Shown here one piece after another: positions 1 through 5,877 of a stretch of 13,124 bases of DNA. The stretch comes from Clostridiales bacterium (lineage in GTDB: Bacteria; Bacillota; Clostridia; Tissierellales; Sedimentibacteraceae): contig DNNJ01000026.1 of the NCBI GenBank assembly GCA_003487955.1, forward strand, positions 1 to 13,124, written 5' to 3'. Within the stretch, counting starts at the first letter, position 1. Each line of letters starts with the position of its first letter. The notes below the pieces were generated by a model. That model was given only the letters and a program-made list of their open reading frames with translations. It had not been told where the DNA came from and did not search any database. Made by a program: the position numbers and the translations under genes.

Positions 1-315
1 ATCAATTATTTCTTGAGCTTTTTGTTTTGAGCTTGCTCTTGAGCGTATATTCATATTTATTATGGTTTCGTCAGATTGATGCGTAACAATACTTATATCT
101 CCAACAGTACTGACTAAGCTGATAGCGTTTCTATCTGCAGATGCAATAGTGTGGGATTCTTGTTTTTCAGCCTTTTCCTGTCCTACAGTGTTGATTATTG
201 CCTCGGTTACCTTATCTGAAATATCTTTAACCTTGTTTTCATCAACTTTATACAGAGAGGTGCAGCCTGCAGATAAGCTCATAATTATTAATAAGATGCA
301 AATTAACCTTTTCAT
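1..315 (-). CDS. DUF4097-like lipoprotein, partial (C-terminus beyond the left edge)
   Basis: Only the first 105 codons are in the window, starting from ATG at 315 behind a strong AGGAGGGG ribosome binding site (319-326, minus strand). The product begins MKRLICILLIIMSLSAGC, a short positive head, a hydrophobic core and a cysteine at residue 18 that fits the permissive lipobox pattern, so it is probably cleaved and anchored on the outer face of the membrane. After a charged linker, residues about 60-105 (NAISLVSTVGDISIVTHQSDETIINMNIRS and onward) look like the start of a DUF4097-type beta-repeat, in which GDISI-like strands recur. It lies 15 nt after the permease stop and is the last visible gene of the GntR/ABC operon; DUF4097 proteins often occur beside such exporters. 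Function is unknown. Lipoprotein assignment is good, DUF4097 assignment moderate. Confidence 0.72.
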   Translation of the reverse strand, partial: MKRLICILLIIMSLSAGCTSLYKVDENKVKDISDKVTEAIINTVGQEKAEKQESHTIASADRNAISLVSTVGDISIVTHQSDETIINMNIRSRASSKQKAQEIID

Positions 316-330
316 TTTCCCCTCCTGTGT

Positions 331-1113
331 TTATAAATTTATTTTCTTTTCCAAAAGATAGCCTGATATTCCTGTTAAAGCAATAGCCTGAATTATTGAA
401 AATGCAGTCATAGGCAGCAAAATCAGCGCTAATTCTTCAGGTGTTGCTCTTCCTGCGCTTAAAATGGCATTTGTTATAGAATCGTAGTATGGGGTTATAA
501 TATCAAATAACCTGCTTGATATAACTGAAATTCCCCAGTTGATACATAAGAATATTATGAAGCTTAAAAGTCCTCCGAATTTGATTTCAGAAAATATACT
601 TTTTCTTATGGTCATGGCAGTGTACACAGTTGTTATAAAAGCTAAGAAAAATGCAAGAGTCGCAGTTAAAGATATAAATATATGGCTTAAGCTGAAACCA
701 AGGCTGCCGGACAATAAGTTGTCAACAACTCTTATTATCTGGCTGTAGTCAATTTGAGCACCTGTTGAAACAACAATATAAGCTCCGTTAATCAATGTGA
801 ATATAAAATATAGAAACAACAGTGCAAAACCTTCCAACACAGCAGTCAGCAGCTTTGATGATATAATTTTGTATCCGCTGTTCGGGGTCATAAAAAGCAT
901 ATAACCGGTTTTGTTATTCAGGTCATCACTGTACATTTTTATAATGTCAGTTAAATATAAAACAAATAAAACAATAGGAAAGAGTACAAGAAATGTAGCA
1001 CTGCCTCCAACACCTCTTGTTATCAAAAAGATATTCAAGGCAATTGCGGTAATAATTGTTACGGCAATCAATTTATATTTTCTGATAAATTCATACTTTA
1101 TTAAATTAAGCAT
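331..1113 (-). CDS. ABC-2 type transporter permease
   Basis: The 260-residue product is very hydrophobic, with about six predicted membrane segments (roughly residues 15-32, 38-58, 88-116, 140-168, 178-198 and 228-254). This is typical of ABC-2 family permeases that pair with a separate ATPase. The start is taken at ATG 1113 (MLNLIKYEFIRKYK) because a perfect AAGGAGGTA box lies 7 nt upstream (1122-1130, minus strand). An in-frame start further upstream, at 1155, would lie deep inside the ATPase gene and lacks this support. The start overlaps the ATPase stop by 8 nt, implying translational coupling. The MLNLIKYEFxRKYK opening and the MFMTPxSGYKIISSKL-like loop near residues 72-88 resemble permeases of YtrA/GntR-controlled exporters of Firmicutes. 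The substrate cannot be read from the sequence; antimicrobial peptide or antibiotic export is only a family-level possibility. Confidence 0.88.
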   Translation of the reverse strand: MLNLIKYEFIRKYKLIAVTIITAIALNIFLITRGVGGSATFLVLFPIVLFVLYLTDIIKMYSDDLNNKTGYMLFMTPNSGYKIISSKLLTAVLEGFALLFLYFIFTLINGAYIVVSTGAQIDYSQIIRVVDNLLSGSLGFSLSHIFISLTATLAFFLAFITTVYTAMTIRKSIFSEIKFGGLLSFIIFLCINWGISVISSRLFDIITPYYDSITNAILSAGRATPEELALILLPMTAFSIIQAIALTGISGYLLEKKINL

Positions 1114-1813
1114 TTTTAAATACCTCCTTGTACAATCCTTCCACCGATAATCCACGGGTCTGCCTTAATTCTTCAGCATCGCCGAAAAGCTCCACAACTC
1201 CGTCTTTAAGGAAAATCACGGTGTCGAGTATTTTTTCAATCTCACTTACCAAGTGTGTTGAAATTATAATTATTTTATTTTCACTGTAGGATTTTGTAAT
1301 TATGTCCATTATTGTATCCCTTGATAAAACATCAACACCGTTTAAAGGCTCATCAAGCATATATATTTCTGCATCTCTTGACAATGCTATGGCAGTTTTC
1401 AGCTTTCCAATTTGTCCCGATGACAGATTGGAAACTTTATAGTCTATATTTACGTTTATGTCATTTAGAAGAGCAACAGCATAATCATATCTGAAATCTT
1501 CATACATATCTTTAAAGAATTTTAATATGTCAACTACCTTAAAAGATGCATACATATAATTTTCTGTGGGCATGTATGAAATATATGCCTTTGTCTTGTA
1601 GGACAATTCCTCGTCATTTATCAATACATTGCCGCTTGTCTGTTTGTGAAGCCCTGCTACAACCTTCATAAGAGTTGTTTTGCCGCTTCCGTTAGGTCCT
1701 AACAGACCGTAGATTTTACCCTGTTCAAAATTCAGTGTAACATCGCTCAGCGCAGTTTTGTTATAGTATTTTTTTGTCAGCCCGTTAATTTTTAATTGGC
1801 TCAATTTATTCAT
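1106..1813 (-). CDS. ABC transporter ATP-binding protein (YtrB-like)
   Basis: A 235-residue nucleotide-binding subunit with the full set of ABC motifs: Walker A GPNGSGKT (39-46), signature LSSGQ (130-134), Walker B YMLDEP (151-156) and switch histidine H187 in ISTH. The Q-loop position appears to hold Glu84 (MPTEN) rather than Gln, a variation often seen in YtrB-like exporters. It should bind ATP at the inner membrane face and power the permease encoded directly downstream. Start ATG 1813 has a GAAGGG ribosome binding site just upstream. The start overlaps the stop of the GntR gene by 8 nt, and the 3' end overlaps the permease start by 8 nt, so the three proteins are probably made in step. 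No motif is damaged, so it should be active. Confidence 0.95.
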   Translation of the reverse strand: MNKLSQLKINGLTKKYYNKTALSDVTLNFEQGKIYGLLGPNGSGKTTLMKVVAGLHKQTSGNVLINDEELSYKTKAYISYMPTENYMYASFKVVDILKFFKDMYEDFRYDYAVALLNDINVNIDYKVSNLSSGQIGKLKTAIALSRDAEIYMLDEPLNGVDVLSRDTIMDIITKSYSENKIIIISTHLVSEIEKILDTVIFLKDGVVELFGDAEELRQTRGLSVEGLYKEVFKNA

Positions 1814-2177
1814 TCCCTTCTGTATAATTATTTTCCGTTTCTATAAACTTAATCATATCTTTTTTGGTGTAACCTAGTTGCTTCATTCCTTCTATAAATG
1901 AAGTAATTCTGTTTTTAGCCATTGTATATCTTAGCTCCTCGATTTGCTTGTCAGATTCTGTTATGAAAGTTCCCAAGCCCCTTTTTGTAAATACTATTTC
2001 CTCCATTTCCAGCTCCTTATATACTCGTGCAACCGTATTGAAATTTATTCCCAACTCATTTGAATACTCTCTTGAAGACGGCATTTTTTCACCGGGTTTA
2101 AGCTTTCCCGAAACAATGTCTTGCTTGATTCTTTCTATCACCTGCAAATATATTGGTATATTATTGTTGAATTCCAA
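1806..2177 (-). CDS. GntR family transcriptional regulator, YtrA subfamily
   Basis: A short regulator of 123 residues. Residues about 8-72 form the GntR winged helix-turn-helix (PIYLQVIERIKQDIVSG, PGEKMPSSREYSNELGIN, NTVARVYKELE, then wing residues KRGLGTFI). Only about 50 residues follow, the small helical dimerisation tail of the YtrA subfamily instead of a large FadR/HutC ligand domain. The start codon is TTG at 2175-2177, supported by an AAGGTGAT-like box a few bases upstream and by the family-typical opening just before PIYLQV. It is the first gene of the operon with the ABC ATPase and permease, and probably represses it until a cell-envelope or drug signal arrives. A palindrome in its promoter (2195-2230) is the likely binding site. 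The inducer is not known. Confidence 0.93.
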   Translation of the reverse strand: MEFNNNIPIYLQVIERIKQDIVSGKLKPGEKMPSSREYSNELGINFNTVARVYKELEMEEIVFTKRGLGTFITESDKQIEELRYTMAKNRITSFIEGMKQLGYTKKDMIKFIETENNYTEGNE

Positions 2178-2194
2178 CCTATCACCTTCTTTTG

Positions 2195-2230
2195 TGTATT
2201 AGTGTCATAGTGGAATAGTATACTAATACA
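2195..2230. promoter_or_regulatory. Palindromic operator of the GntR/ABC operon
   Basis: Two perfect 9-bp inverted arms, TGTATTAGT (2195-2203) and ACTAATACA (2222-2230), are separated by 18 bp that also contain scattered symmetric matches. The right half holds the 10-bp palindrome TAGTATACTA. The element covers the -10 box and probable transcription start of the minus-strand promoter, as expected for a steric autorepression site of a dimeric YtrA-type protein. Binding is inferred, not shown. Confidence 0.65.
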
Positions 2231-2243
2231 TAGGTTTTGTCAA
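2215..2243 (-). promoter_or_regulatory. Promoter of the GntR/ABC/lipoprotein operon
   Basis: On the minus strand a consensus -35 TTGACA (2238-2243) is followed by TACTAT (2215-2220) with 17 bp spacing, or alternatively by TATACT (2217-2222) with 15 bp spacing. Either places the transcription start inside the palindrome, 20-30 nt before the TTG start codon of the GntR gene. Confidence 0.65.
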
Positions 2244-2275
2244 TAGCAAAATGTAAAGGTTTCGACAATAATTAA

Positions 2276-2289
2276 TTACGTTTACGTAA
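2276..2289. repeat. Small inverted repeat upstream of the aminotransferase
   Basis: TTACG and CGTAA arms separated by TTTA form a 14-bp palindrome about 20 bp before the -35 box of the aminotransferase promoter. It could be a regulator site for either divergent transcript, but it is short and AT-rich, so chance is possible. Confidence 0.25.
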
Positions 2290-2309
2290 CAGTTACTTAA
2301 AATTATTGC

Positions 2310-2338
2310 TTGACATAAAATTAATAAAGTTATATAAA
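2310..2338 (+). promoter_or_regulatory. Promoter of the class V aminotransferase gene
   Basis: TTGACA (2310-2315) and TATAAA (2333-2338) with exactly 17 bp between them, a near-perfect housekeeping sigma-A promoter. Transcription would start near 2345, giving a leader of about 36 nt before ATG 2381. It also shows that an upstream in-frame ATG at 2306 cannot be the real start, since it lies before this promoter. Confidence 0.8.
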
Positions 2339-2380
2339 TGGAGAAAGAAATTGAATTATTACATAGAACGGGAGGAAACA

Positions 2381-3487
2381 ATGCACAAAAAATTATTTAT
2401 TCCGGGACCCATTGAAGTAAAAGAAGAAGTATTAAAAAAAATGTCAACGCCAATGATTGGTCACAGAAGTAAGGAAGCCTCTAATCTACAAAGGAACATT
2501 ACAAACAATCTTAAGAAGTTGTTTTACACGGACAACGAAATATTATTGTCAACATCCTCAGGCACAGGGCTGATGGAAGCTGCGGCGCGATGCTGCACAA
2601 AAGAAAGGGCTGCGGTGTTTTCAATTGGCTCCTTTGGTGACAGGTGGCATGATATGGCTGTTTCAAATGGTATCAATGCTGAGCTGTTCCAATCTGAACA
2701 AGGAAGTATAACAACTCCTGAAATGGTTGATGAAGCATTGTCAACAGGAAAGTATGATTTAGTCACAATAACTCACAACGAAACATCAACAGGAGTAATG
2801 AATCCCATTGATGATATAAGCAAGGTTATAAAAAAGTATCCGGAAGTGATTTTCTGTGTTGATACAGTCAGCTCTGCAGGAGGAGTAAAAATTGAGACGG
2901 ATAAACTTGGAATAGATATCTGCATTACATCTTCGCAAAAAGCATTGGGGCTGCCTCCGGGACTTTCCATATGCACTATTTCCGAAAAAGCAGTAGAAAA
3001 AGCAAGGAATGTTAAAAATAGAGGATATTACCTCGATTTAGTACAATTATATGATACAATAAAGAAGAAAGATTATCAGTATCCGTCAACTCCTAATTTA
3101 TCATTAATGTTTGCTTTGAATTATCAATTGGAGCTGATTATGAAGGAAGGACTTGAAAACAGGTTTTTAAGACATCTCGAAATGGCTGAATATACAAGAA
3201 GCTGGGCAAAAAAGAACTTTGCATTATTCGCTGATGAAAAATATGCTTCAGTTACACTTACTACAGTGGACAATAATCGAAAAATAAGTGTTAAAGGATT
3301 AAACGAGGAATTGGGTAAAAGAGGCTTTGCTATTTCAAACGGCTATGGCAGTTTAAAAGAAAAAACATTTAGAATTGCACATATGGCAGATTTAACATTA
3401 GAAGATGTAAAGGAGCTTCTTTTAAATATAGAAGATATTTTAAGATGCCCTAACCCTATTTTTCAGAGTCCTTTTTCTGAAAAATAG
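2381..3487 (+). CDS. Class V aminotransferase, serine/alanine-glyoxylate type
   Basis: A 368-residue, fold-type I PLP-dependent aminotransferase, predicted cytosolic. The family N-terminus FIPGPIEV (residues 6-13) is followed by SSGTGLMEAA (59-68), GSFGDRW (83-89), HNETSTGV (132-139), the PLP-contacting Asp161 in CVDTVSSAGG, and Lys187 in SSQKALGLPPG as the Schiff-base lysine. These match the family of serine-glyoxylate, alanine-glyoxylate and serine-pyruvate aminotransferases. The exact amino donor cannot be told from the sequence. Start ATG 2381 has a GGGAGG box (2370-2375) and the correct family opening. It is divergent from the ABC operon and is not joined to serA or another serine gene here. 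The last 14 residues (RCPNPIFQSPFSEK) look like a non-family tail running up to a repeat element. Confidence 0.9.
   Translation: MHKKLFIPGPIEVKEEVLKKMSTPMIGHRSKEASNLQRNITNNLKKLFYTDNEILLSTSSGTGLMEAAARCCTKERAAVFSIGSFGDRWHDMAVSNGINAELFQSEQGSITTPEMVDEALSTGKYDLVTITHNETSTGVMNPIDDISKVIKKYPEVIFCVDTVSSAGGVKIETDKLGIDICITSSQKALGLPPGLSICTISEKAVEKARNVKNRGYYLDLVQLYDTIKKKDYQYPSTPNLSLMFALNYQLELIMKEGLENRFLRHLEMAEYTRSWAKKNFALFADEKYASVTLTTVDNNRKISVKGLNEELGKRGFAISNGYGSLKEKTFRIAHMADLTLEDVKELLLNIEDILRCPNPIFQSPFSEK
3459..3484 (+). other. Stem-loop across the aminotransferase stop region
   Basis: TTTTTCAGA (3459-3467) and TCTGAAAAA (3476-3484) form a perfect 9-bp stem with an 8-nt loop, ending just before the TAG stop. 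It is not followed by a T-run on the plus strand, so it is a weak terminator candidate; transcript-end protection is another possibility. Confidence 0.35.
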
Positions 3488-3494
3488 AGGTAGG

Positions 3495-3560
3495 TCATTC
3501 GCAACGAATTCCCAATGTATACGACCAAAGGGAGTGAATACATTGGTGAATGAGACTGCG
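3495..3560. repeat. MITE-like imperfect palindrome
   Basis: The segment folds on itself through TCATTC (3495-3500) with GAATGA (3548-3553), CGCA (3500-3503) with TGCG (3557-3560), and a perfect 9-bp core CCAATGTAT (3512-3520) with ATACATTGG (3538-3546); some of these pairings are alternatives. The TCATTC/GAATGA ends resemble the ends of the repeat family at 4449-4523 and 9125-9246. It has no coding capacity and fills the gap between two genes, which fits a small dispersed palindromic element. Copies elsewhere in the genome are inferred, not seen. Confidence 0.5.
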
Positions 3561-3577
3561 AGCCAGATTAGAATTAT

Positions 3578-3603
3578 GGGGACACACCGATAGGAGTGTC
3601 CCC
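3578..3603 (+). other. GC-rich hairpin abutting the methyltransferase ribosome binding site
   Basis: GGGGACAC (3578-3585) and GTGTCCCC (3596-3603) form a perfect 8-bp GC-rich stem with a 10-nt loop. No T-run follows. The GGAG ribosome binding site begins 3 nt after the stem (3606-3609) and the ATG is at 3615, so the hairpin could influence initiation or stabilise a processed 5' end. It could also be part of the adjoining repeat. Confidence 0.55.
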
Positions 3604-3614
3604 TTGGAGTATTT

Positions 3615-4406
3615 ATGGATATTATTACAAGCAAGGATAATAATAAAATTAAATATATAAGAAATCTGAATTTGAAGAAATTCCGTGATGAAGAGAATGC
3701 ATTCGTTGTGGAAGGCATAAAGTTTGTTGATGAAGCAATCAATGAAAAAGCAGATATCAACCTATTGCTTGTAAGCGAGGAAGCACTTAATAAAAGTGAA
3801 GTGCAAAAGCTCATTTATTCCATCGATGAAAGCAAGGCGGCAGTATGTTCAACCCAAGTATTCAGTAGTGCAGCCGATACCGTCAATGCACAAGGAGTGC
3901 TTGCAGTCATCAATAAAGTTACCCCGGTTCAAAATGAGGTTATAGATAAATGCAATTTTATTATAATGTGTGATAGAATTCAAGACCCGGGCAATCAAGG
4001 AACTATTATAAGAATTGCGGATGCCTTTGGACCTGCAGCTATAATTTTGAACAAAGGCTGTGTCGATGTTTTTAATCCAAAGGTTGTCCGTGCTTCTGCA
4101 GGAGCAATTTTTAGAGTCCCCTTCATTCGTTTGGAAGATGATTTAGAAATTATCAATAACTTGAAGGATAAAGGATTTTATATAGTATCAACAGTTGTTG
4201 ATTCCGAATATTATGTTGACAACATGGAAAAAAAGAATAAAATTTGCATAGTAATAGGAAATGAAGGTCAGGGAGTTTCAAAGGAAATCATTGATAATTC
4301 AGATATTGCTTTAACCATAAAAATGACAGGAAAAGCAGAATCTCTTAATGCATCCGTGGCAGCAGGCATAAGTATATATGAAATAAGAAAAAAGTTGTTG
4401 AAATAA
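3615..4406 (+). CDS. SpoU/TrmH-family RNA 2'-O-methyltransferase (YsgA-like)
   Basis: A 263-residue SPOUT-class methyltransferase that would transfer a methyl group from S-adenosylmethionine to a ribose 2'-OH in rRNA or tRNA. The N-terminal substrate-binding domain (about 1-100, with ENAFVVEGIKFVDEA) is followed by the knotted catalytic domain. SpoU motif 1 is DRIQDPGNQGTIIRIADAFG (120-139, with Arg133 in the catalytic position), motif 2 is IGNEGQGVS (214-222) and motif 3 is SLNASVAAGISIYE (243-256). The start ATG has a GGAG box 5 nt upstream. A methyltransferase of this type precedes pheST in Bacillus (ysgA), and the same order here supports that orthology. The target nucleotide is unknown. 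Its stop codon lies inside the pheST promoter. Confidence 0.92.
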   Translation: MDIITSKDNNKIKYIRNLNLKKFRDEENAFVVEGIKFVDEAINEKADINLLLVSEEALNKSEVQKLIYSIDESKAAVCSTQVFSSAADTVNAQGVLAVINKVTPVQNEVIDKCNFIIMCDRIQDPGNQGTIIRIADAFGPAAIILNKGCVDVFNPKVVRASAGAIFRVPFIRLEDDLEIINNLKDKGFYIVSTVVDSEYYVDNMEKKNKICIVIGNEGQGVSKEIIDNSDIALTIKMTGKAESLNASVAAGISIYEIRKKLLK

Positions 4407-4426
4407 TTTTTTCTTTATAGTATAAT
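4398..4426 (+). promoter_or_regulatory. Probable pheST operon promoter
   Basis: TTGAAA (4398-4403) and TATAAT (4421-4426) are spaced by 17 bp. The -35 box overlaps the last codons of the methyltransferase gene. Transcription from here would run through the palindromic repeat before the T-box. A second candidate nearer the T-box is an extended -10, TGATATAAT (4543-4551), with no recognisable -35. Confidence 0.65.
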
Positions 4427-4448
4427 TTTAGCAATGCTTTAGACTTTG

Positions 4449-4523
4449 TGTCATTCTGAGGGCTTTAGCCCGAAAAATCTCAGGTTTTAAAAGATGAGAT
4501 CCTTCGTTACACTCAGGATGACA
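4449..4523. repeat. 75-bp palindromic dispersed repeat (full copy)
   Basis: The ends TGTCATTCTGAG (4449-4460) and CTCAGGATGACA (4512-4523) are inverted repeats with one mismatch. Inside, AATCTCA and TGAGATC also pair, so the whole element forms a long imperfect hairpin around a TTTTAAAA centre (about 4485-4492). The left half (4449-4488) matches, in reverse orientation, the 40-nt half copies at 9129-9168 and 9207-9246 with about 3-4 mismatches. It sits between the -35/-10 promoter at 4398 and the T-box. It is non-coding and looks like a MITE or a REP-type element. Confidence 0.8.
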
Positions 4524-4570
4524 ACCCGTCGGGTATGAACAGTGATATAATTTTAAAAATTAAATATCGG

Positions 4571-4810
4571 CAATGATAAAGAGTAGTAAGTATAAGTAAA
4601 TGCTTTCAAGAGAAAAACCATCCTTAGGCTGCAAGTGGTTTTGGGCATTTATACCGAAGTTTCGCTTTGGAGCCTGCAGAATGAAAATAAGTAGTTTTGC
4701 ACGGGAAAACCGTTATTCAATCAAGACTTTTGAAAATAGCAAAGGATAGATTTTCATAAGTGAAAAAGAGTGGTACCGCGGACTTCGCCTCTTATGAGGG
4801 GGAGTTTTTT
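4571..4810 (+). ncRNA. T-box riboswitch, tRNA-Phe specific (UUC specifier)
   Basis: A complete T-box leader. Stem I contains the AGTA S-turn (4582-4585) after helix strand AAAG (4578-4581), a long upper helix (for example AAACCA with TGGTTT), the distal-loop motif GGCTGCAA (4627-4634) and, on the descending side, specifier TTC (4661-4663) followed by G and the CTTT strand that closes the loop. TTC is the phenylalanine codon read by anticodon GAA. Stem II-like (ACGG/CCGT, 4701-4713) and stem III (CTTTTG/CAAAGG, 4727-4745) hairpins follow. The T-box core AGAGTGGTACCGCGG is at 4767-4781, and its bulge TGGT (4771-4774) complements an ACCA tRNA end. Uncharged tRNA-Phe should stabilise the antiterminator (AAGAG 4766-4770 with CTCTT 4789-4793, and GCG with CGC) and switch pheST on. 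Confidence 0.95.
4782..4810 (+). terminator. T-box regulated terminator before pheS
   Basis: The arms at 4782-4791 (ACTTCGCCTC) and 4796-4805 (GAGGGGGAGT) pair with one G-U and one G-G mismatch around a TTAT loop, followed by six T (4805-4810). The left arm overlaps the antiterminator strand (4786-4793), so the two structures are mutually exclusive. Confidence 0.9.
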
Positions 4811-4832
4811 AATATATGAAAGAAGGTAAGCA

Positions 4833-5867
4833 ATGAAAGAGCAATTATTAAAATTAAAAACCGAAGCATTTAACCGGTTAAAGGAATGCAATGACAATGC
4901 TGATATTGAAAAAATCCGTATTCAGTATTTAGGGAAAAAAGGTGAATTAACTTCAATCCTGCGCTCCATGGGCTCACTTTCCGAGGAGGAAAGGCCGGAA
5001 ATGGGCAAATTAGCCAATGAAGTGAGAGCCATTATAGAAGAAGCAATTCAATCAATGAAGGAAACAGTGCATGAAAGGGAATCAGAAAAAAGACTAAAAA
5101 CAGAAACATTGGATATAACAATGCCGGGGAGACATCCTGAAATAGGAAGAAGACATCCCTTGATGAAGGTTAAAGAAGAATTGGAAAGTGTGTTTATGCG
5201 AATGGGATACGATGTTATAGGCGGTCCTGAAATTGAAACGGTAGCTAACAACTTTGATGATTTAAACGCACCCTACGACCATCCTTCAAGAGACTGGTCA
5301 GATACCTTTTATATTTCTGATGAGCTGGTACTTAGAACACATACATCACCTGTAGAAATACGAGTGATGAAGAAAGCTGTAAAAGAAGGGAAACTACCGA
5401 TTCGTATGGTTTCCACCGGAAGAACATTCCGTTTTGACGATGTTGATGATACGCATTCACCGATGTTCCATCAAATGGAGTGTTTAGTTGTAGATAAAGG
5501 TGTTACAATGGCAAACCTCAAGGATTCAATTGACCAGTTCGTAAAGGAATTGTTCGGAAGCAACATGAAAACACGCTTCAGACCGCATAACTTCCCATTT
5601 ACGGAGCCAAGCGCAGAAGTTGATGTATCATGTCATATATGCATGGGCAAGGGATGTCCTTCATGCAGTGGAACAGGTTGGAGCATGGAGCTGTTGGGCT
5701 GCGGAATGACTCACCCCAATGTTCTCAGAAACTGCGGCATAGACCCTGAAATTTATTCGGGATATGCATTCGGTATGGGAATTGACAGAGTTGCCATGGT
5801 TAAATACGGAATCCCAAACATCAGGTTATTATTTGAAAATGATGTGAGATTCTTAAAACAATTTTAG
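4833..5867 (+). CDS. pheS: Phenylalanine-tRNA ligase alpha subunit
   Basis: The 344-residue catalytic subunit of the alpha2-beta2 phenylalanyl-tRNA synthetase, which charges tRNA-Phe in the cytosol. The N-terminal coiled-coil tRNA-binding arm (about 1-90) is followed by the class II core: motif 1 around RRHPLMKVKEELESVFMRMGY (106-126), motif 2 RMVSTGRTFRFDDVDDTHSPMFHQMEC (191-217) and motif 3 GYAFGMGIDRVAMVKYGIPNIR (310-331). Between them is VSCHICMGKGCPSCSGTGW with Cys267, Cys270, Cys275 and Cys278, the four-cysteine insert common in Firmicute PheS. The length matches Bacillus PheS. The start has a GAAGG box 6 nt upstream (4822-4826). It is under T-box control and lies 10 nt before pheT. Confidence 0.98.
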   Translation: MKEQLLKLKTEAFNRLKECNDNADIEKIRIQYLGKKGELTSILRSMGSLSEEERPEMGKLANEVRAIIEEAIQSMKETVHERESEKRLKTETLDITMPGRHPEIGRRHPLMKVKEELESVFMRMGYDVIGGPEIETVANNFDDLNAPYDHPSRDWSDTFYISDELVLRTHTSPVEIRVMKKAVKEGKLPIRMVSTGRTFRFDDVDDTHSPMFHQMECLVVDKGVTMANLKDSIDQFVKELFGSNMKTRFRPHNFPFTEPSAEVDVSCHICMGKGCPSCSGTGWSMELLGCGMTHPNVLRNCGIDPEIYSGYAFGMGIDRVAMVKYGIPNIRLLFENDVRFLKQF

Positions 5868-5877
5868 GAGGTTTGTT

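Noticed and set aside
1114..1155. Longer N-terminus for the ABC permease from 1155
   Set aside because: The added residues (MDYRWKDCTRRYLK) lie inside the ATPase gene, and a perfect AAGGAGGTA box marks ATG 1113.
2306..2380. Longer N-terminus for the aminotransferase starting at ATG 2306
   Set aside because: It would start upstream of the TTGACA/TATAAA promoter and lacks a ribosome binding site; the GGGAGG box and the PGP family opening fix the start at 2381.
3544..3574. Candidate promoter TTGGTG/TAGAAT for the methyltransferase
   Set aside because: Both boxes are weak and the spacing is 19 bp, within a palindromic repeat, so I did not list it.
4449..4523. Repeat elements as a CRISPR array or attachment site
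   Set aside because: There is no regular repeat-spacer pattern, no cas gene and no integrase; the copies are palindromic and scattered.
5637..5690. Cysteine cluster in PheS as a novel zinc-finger fusion
   Set aside because: The CxxC...CxxC segment is the normal insert of Firmicute PheS proteins, in its usual place before motif 3.
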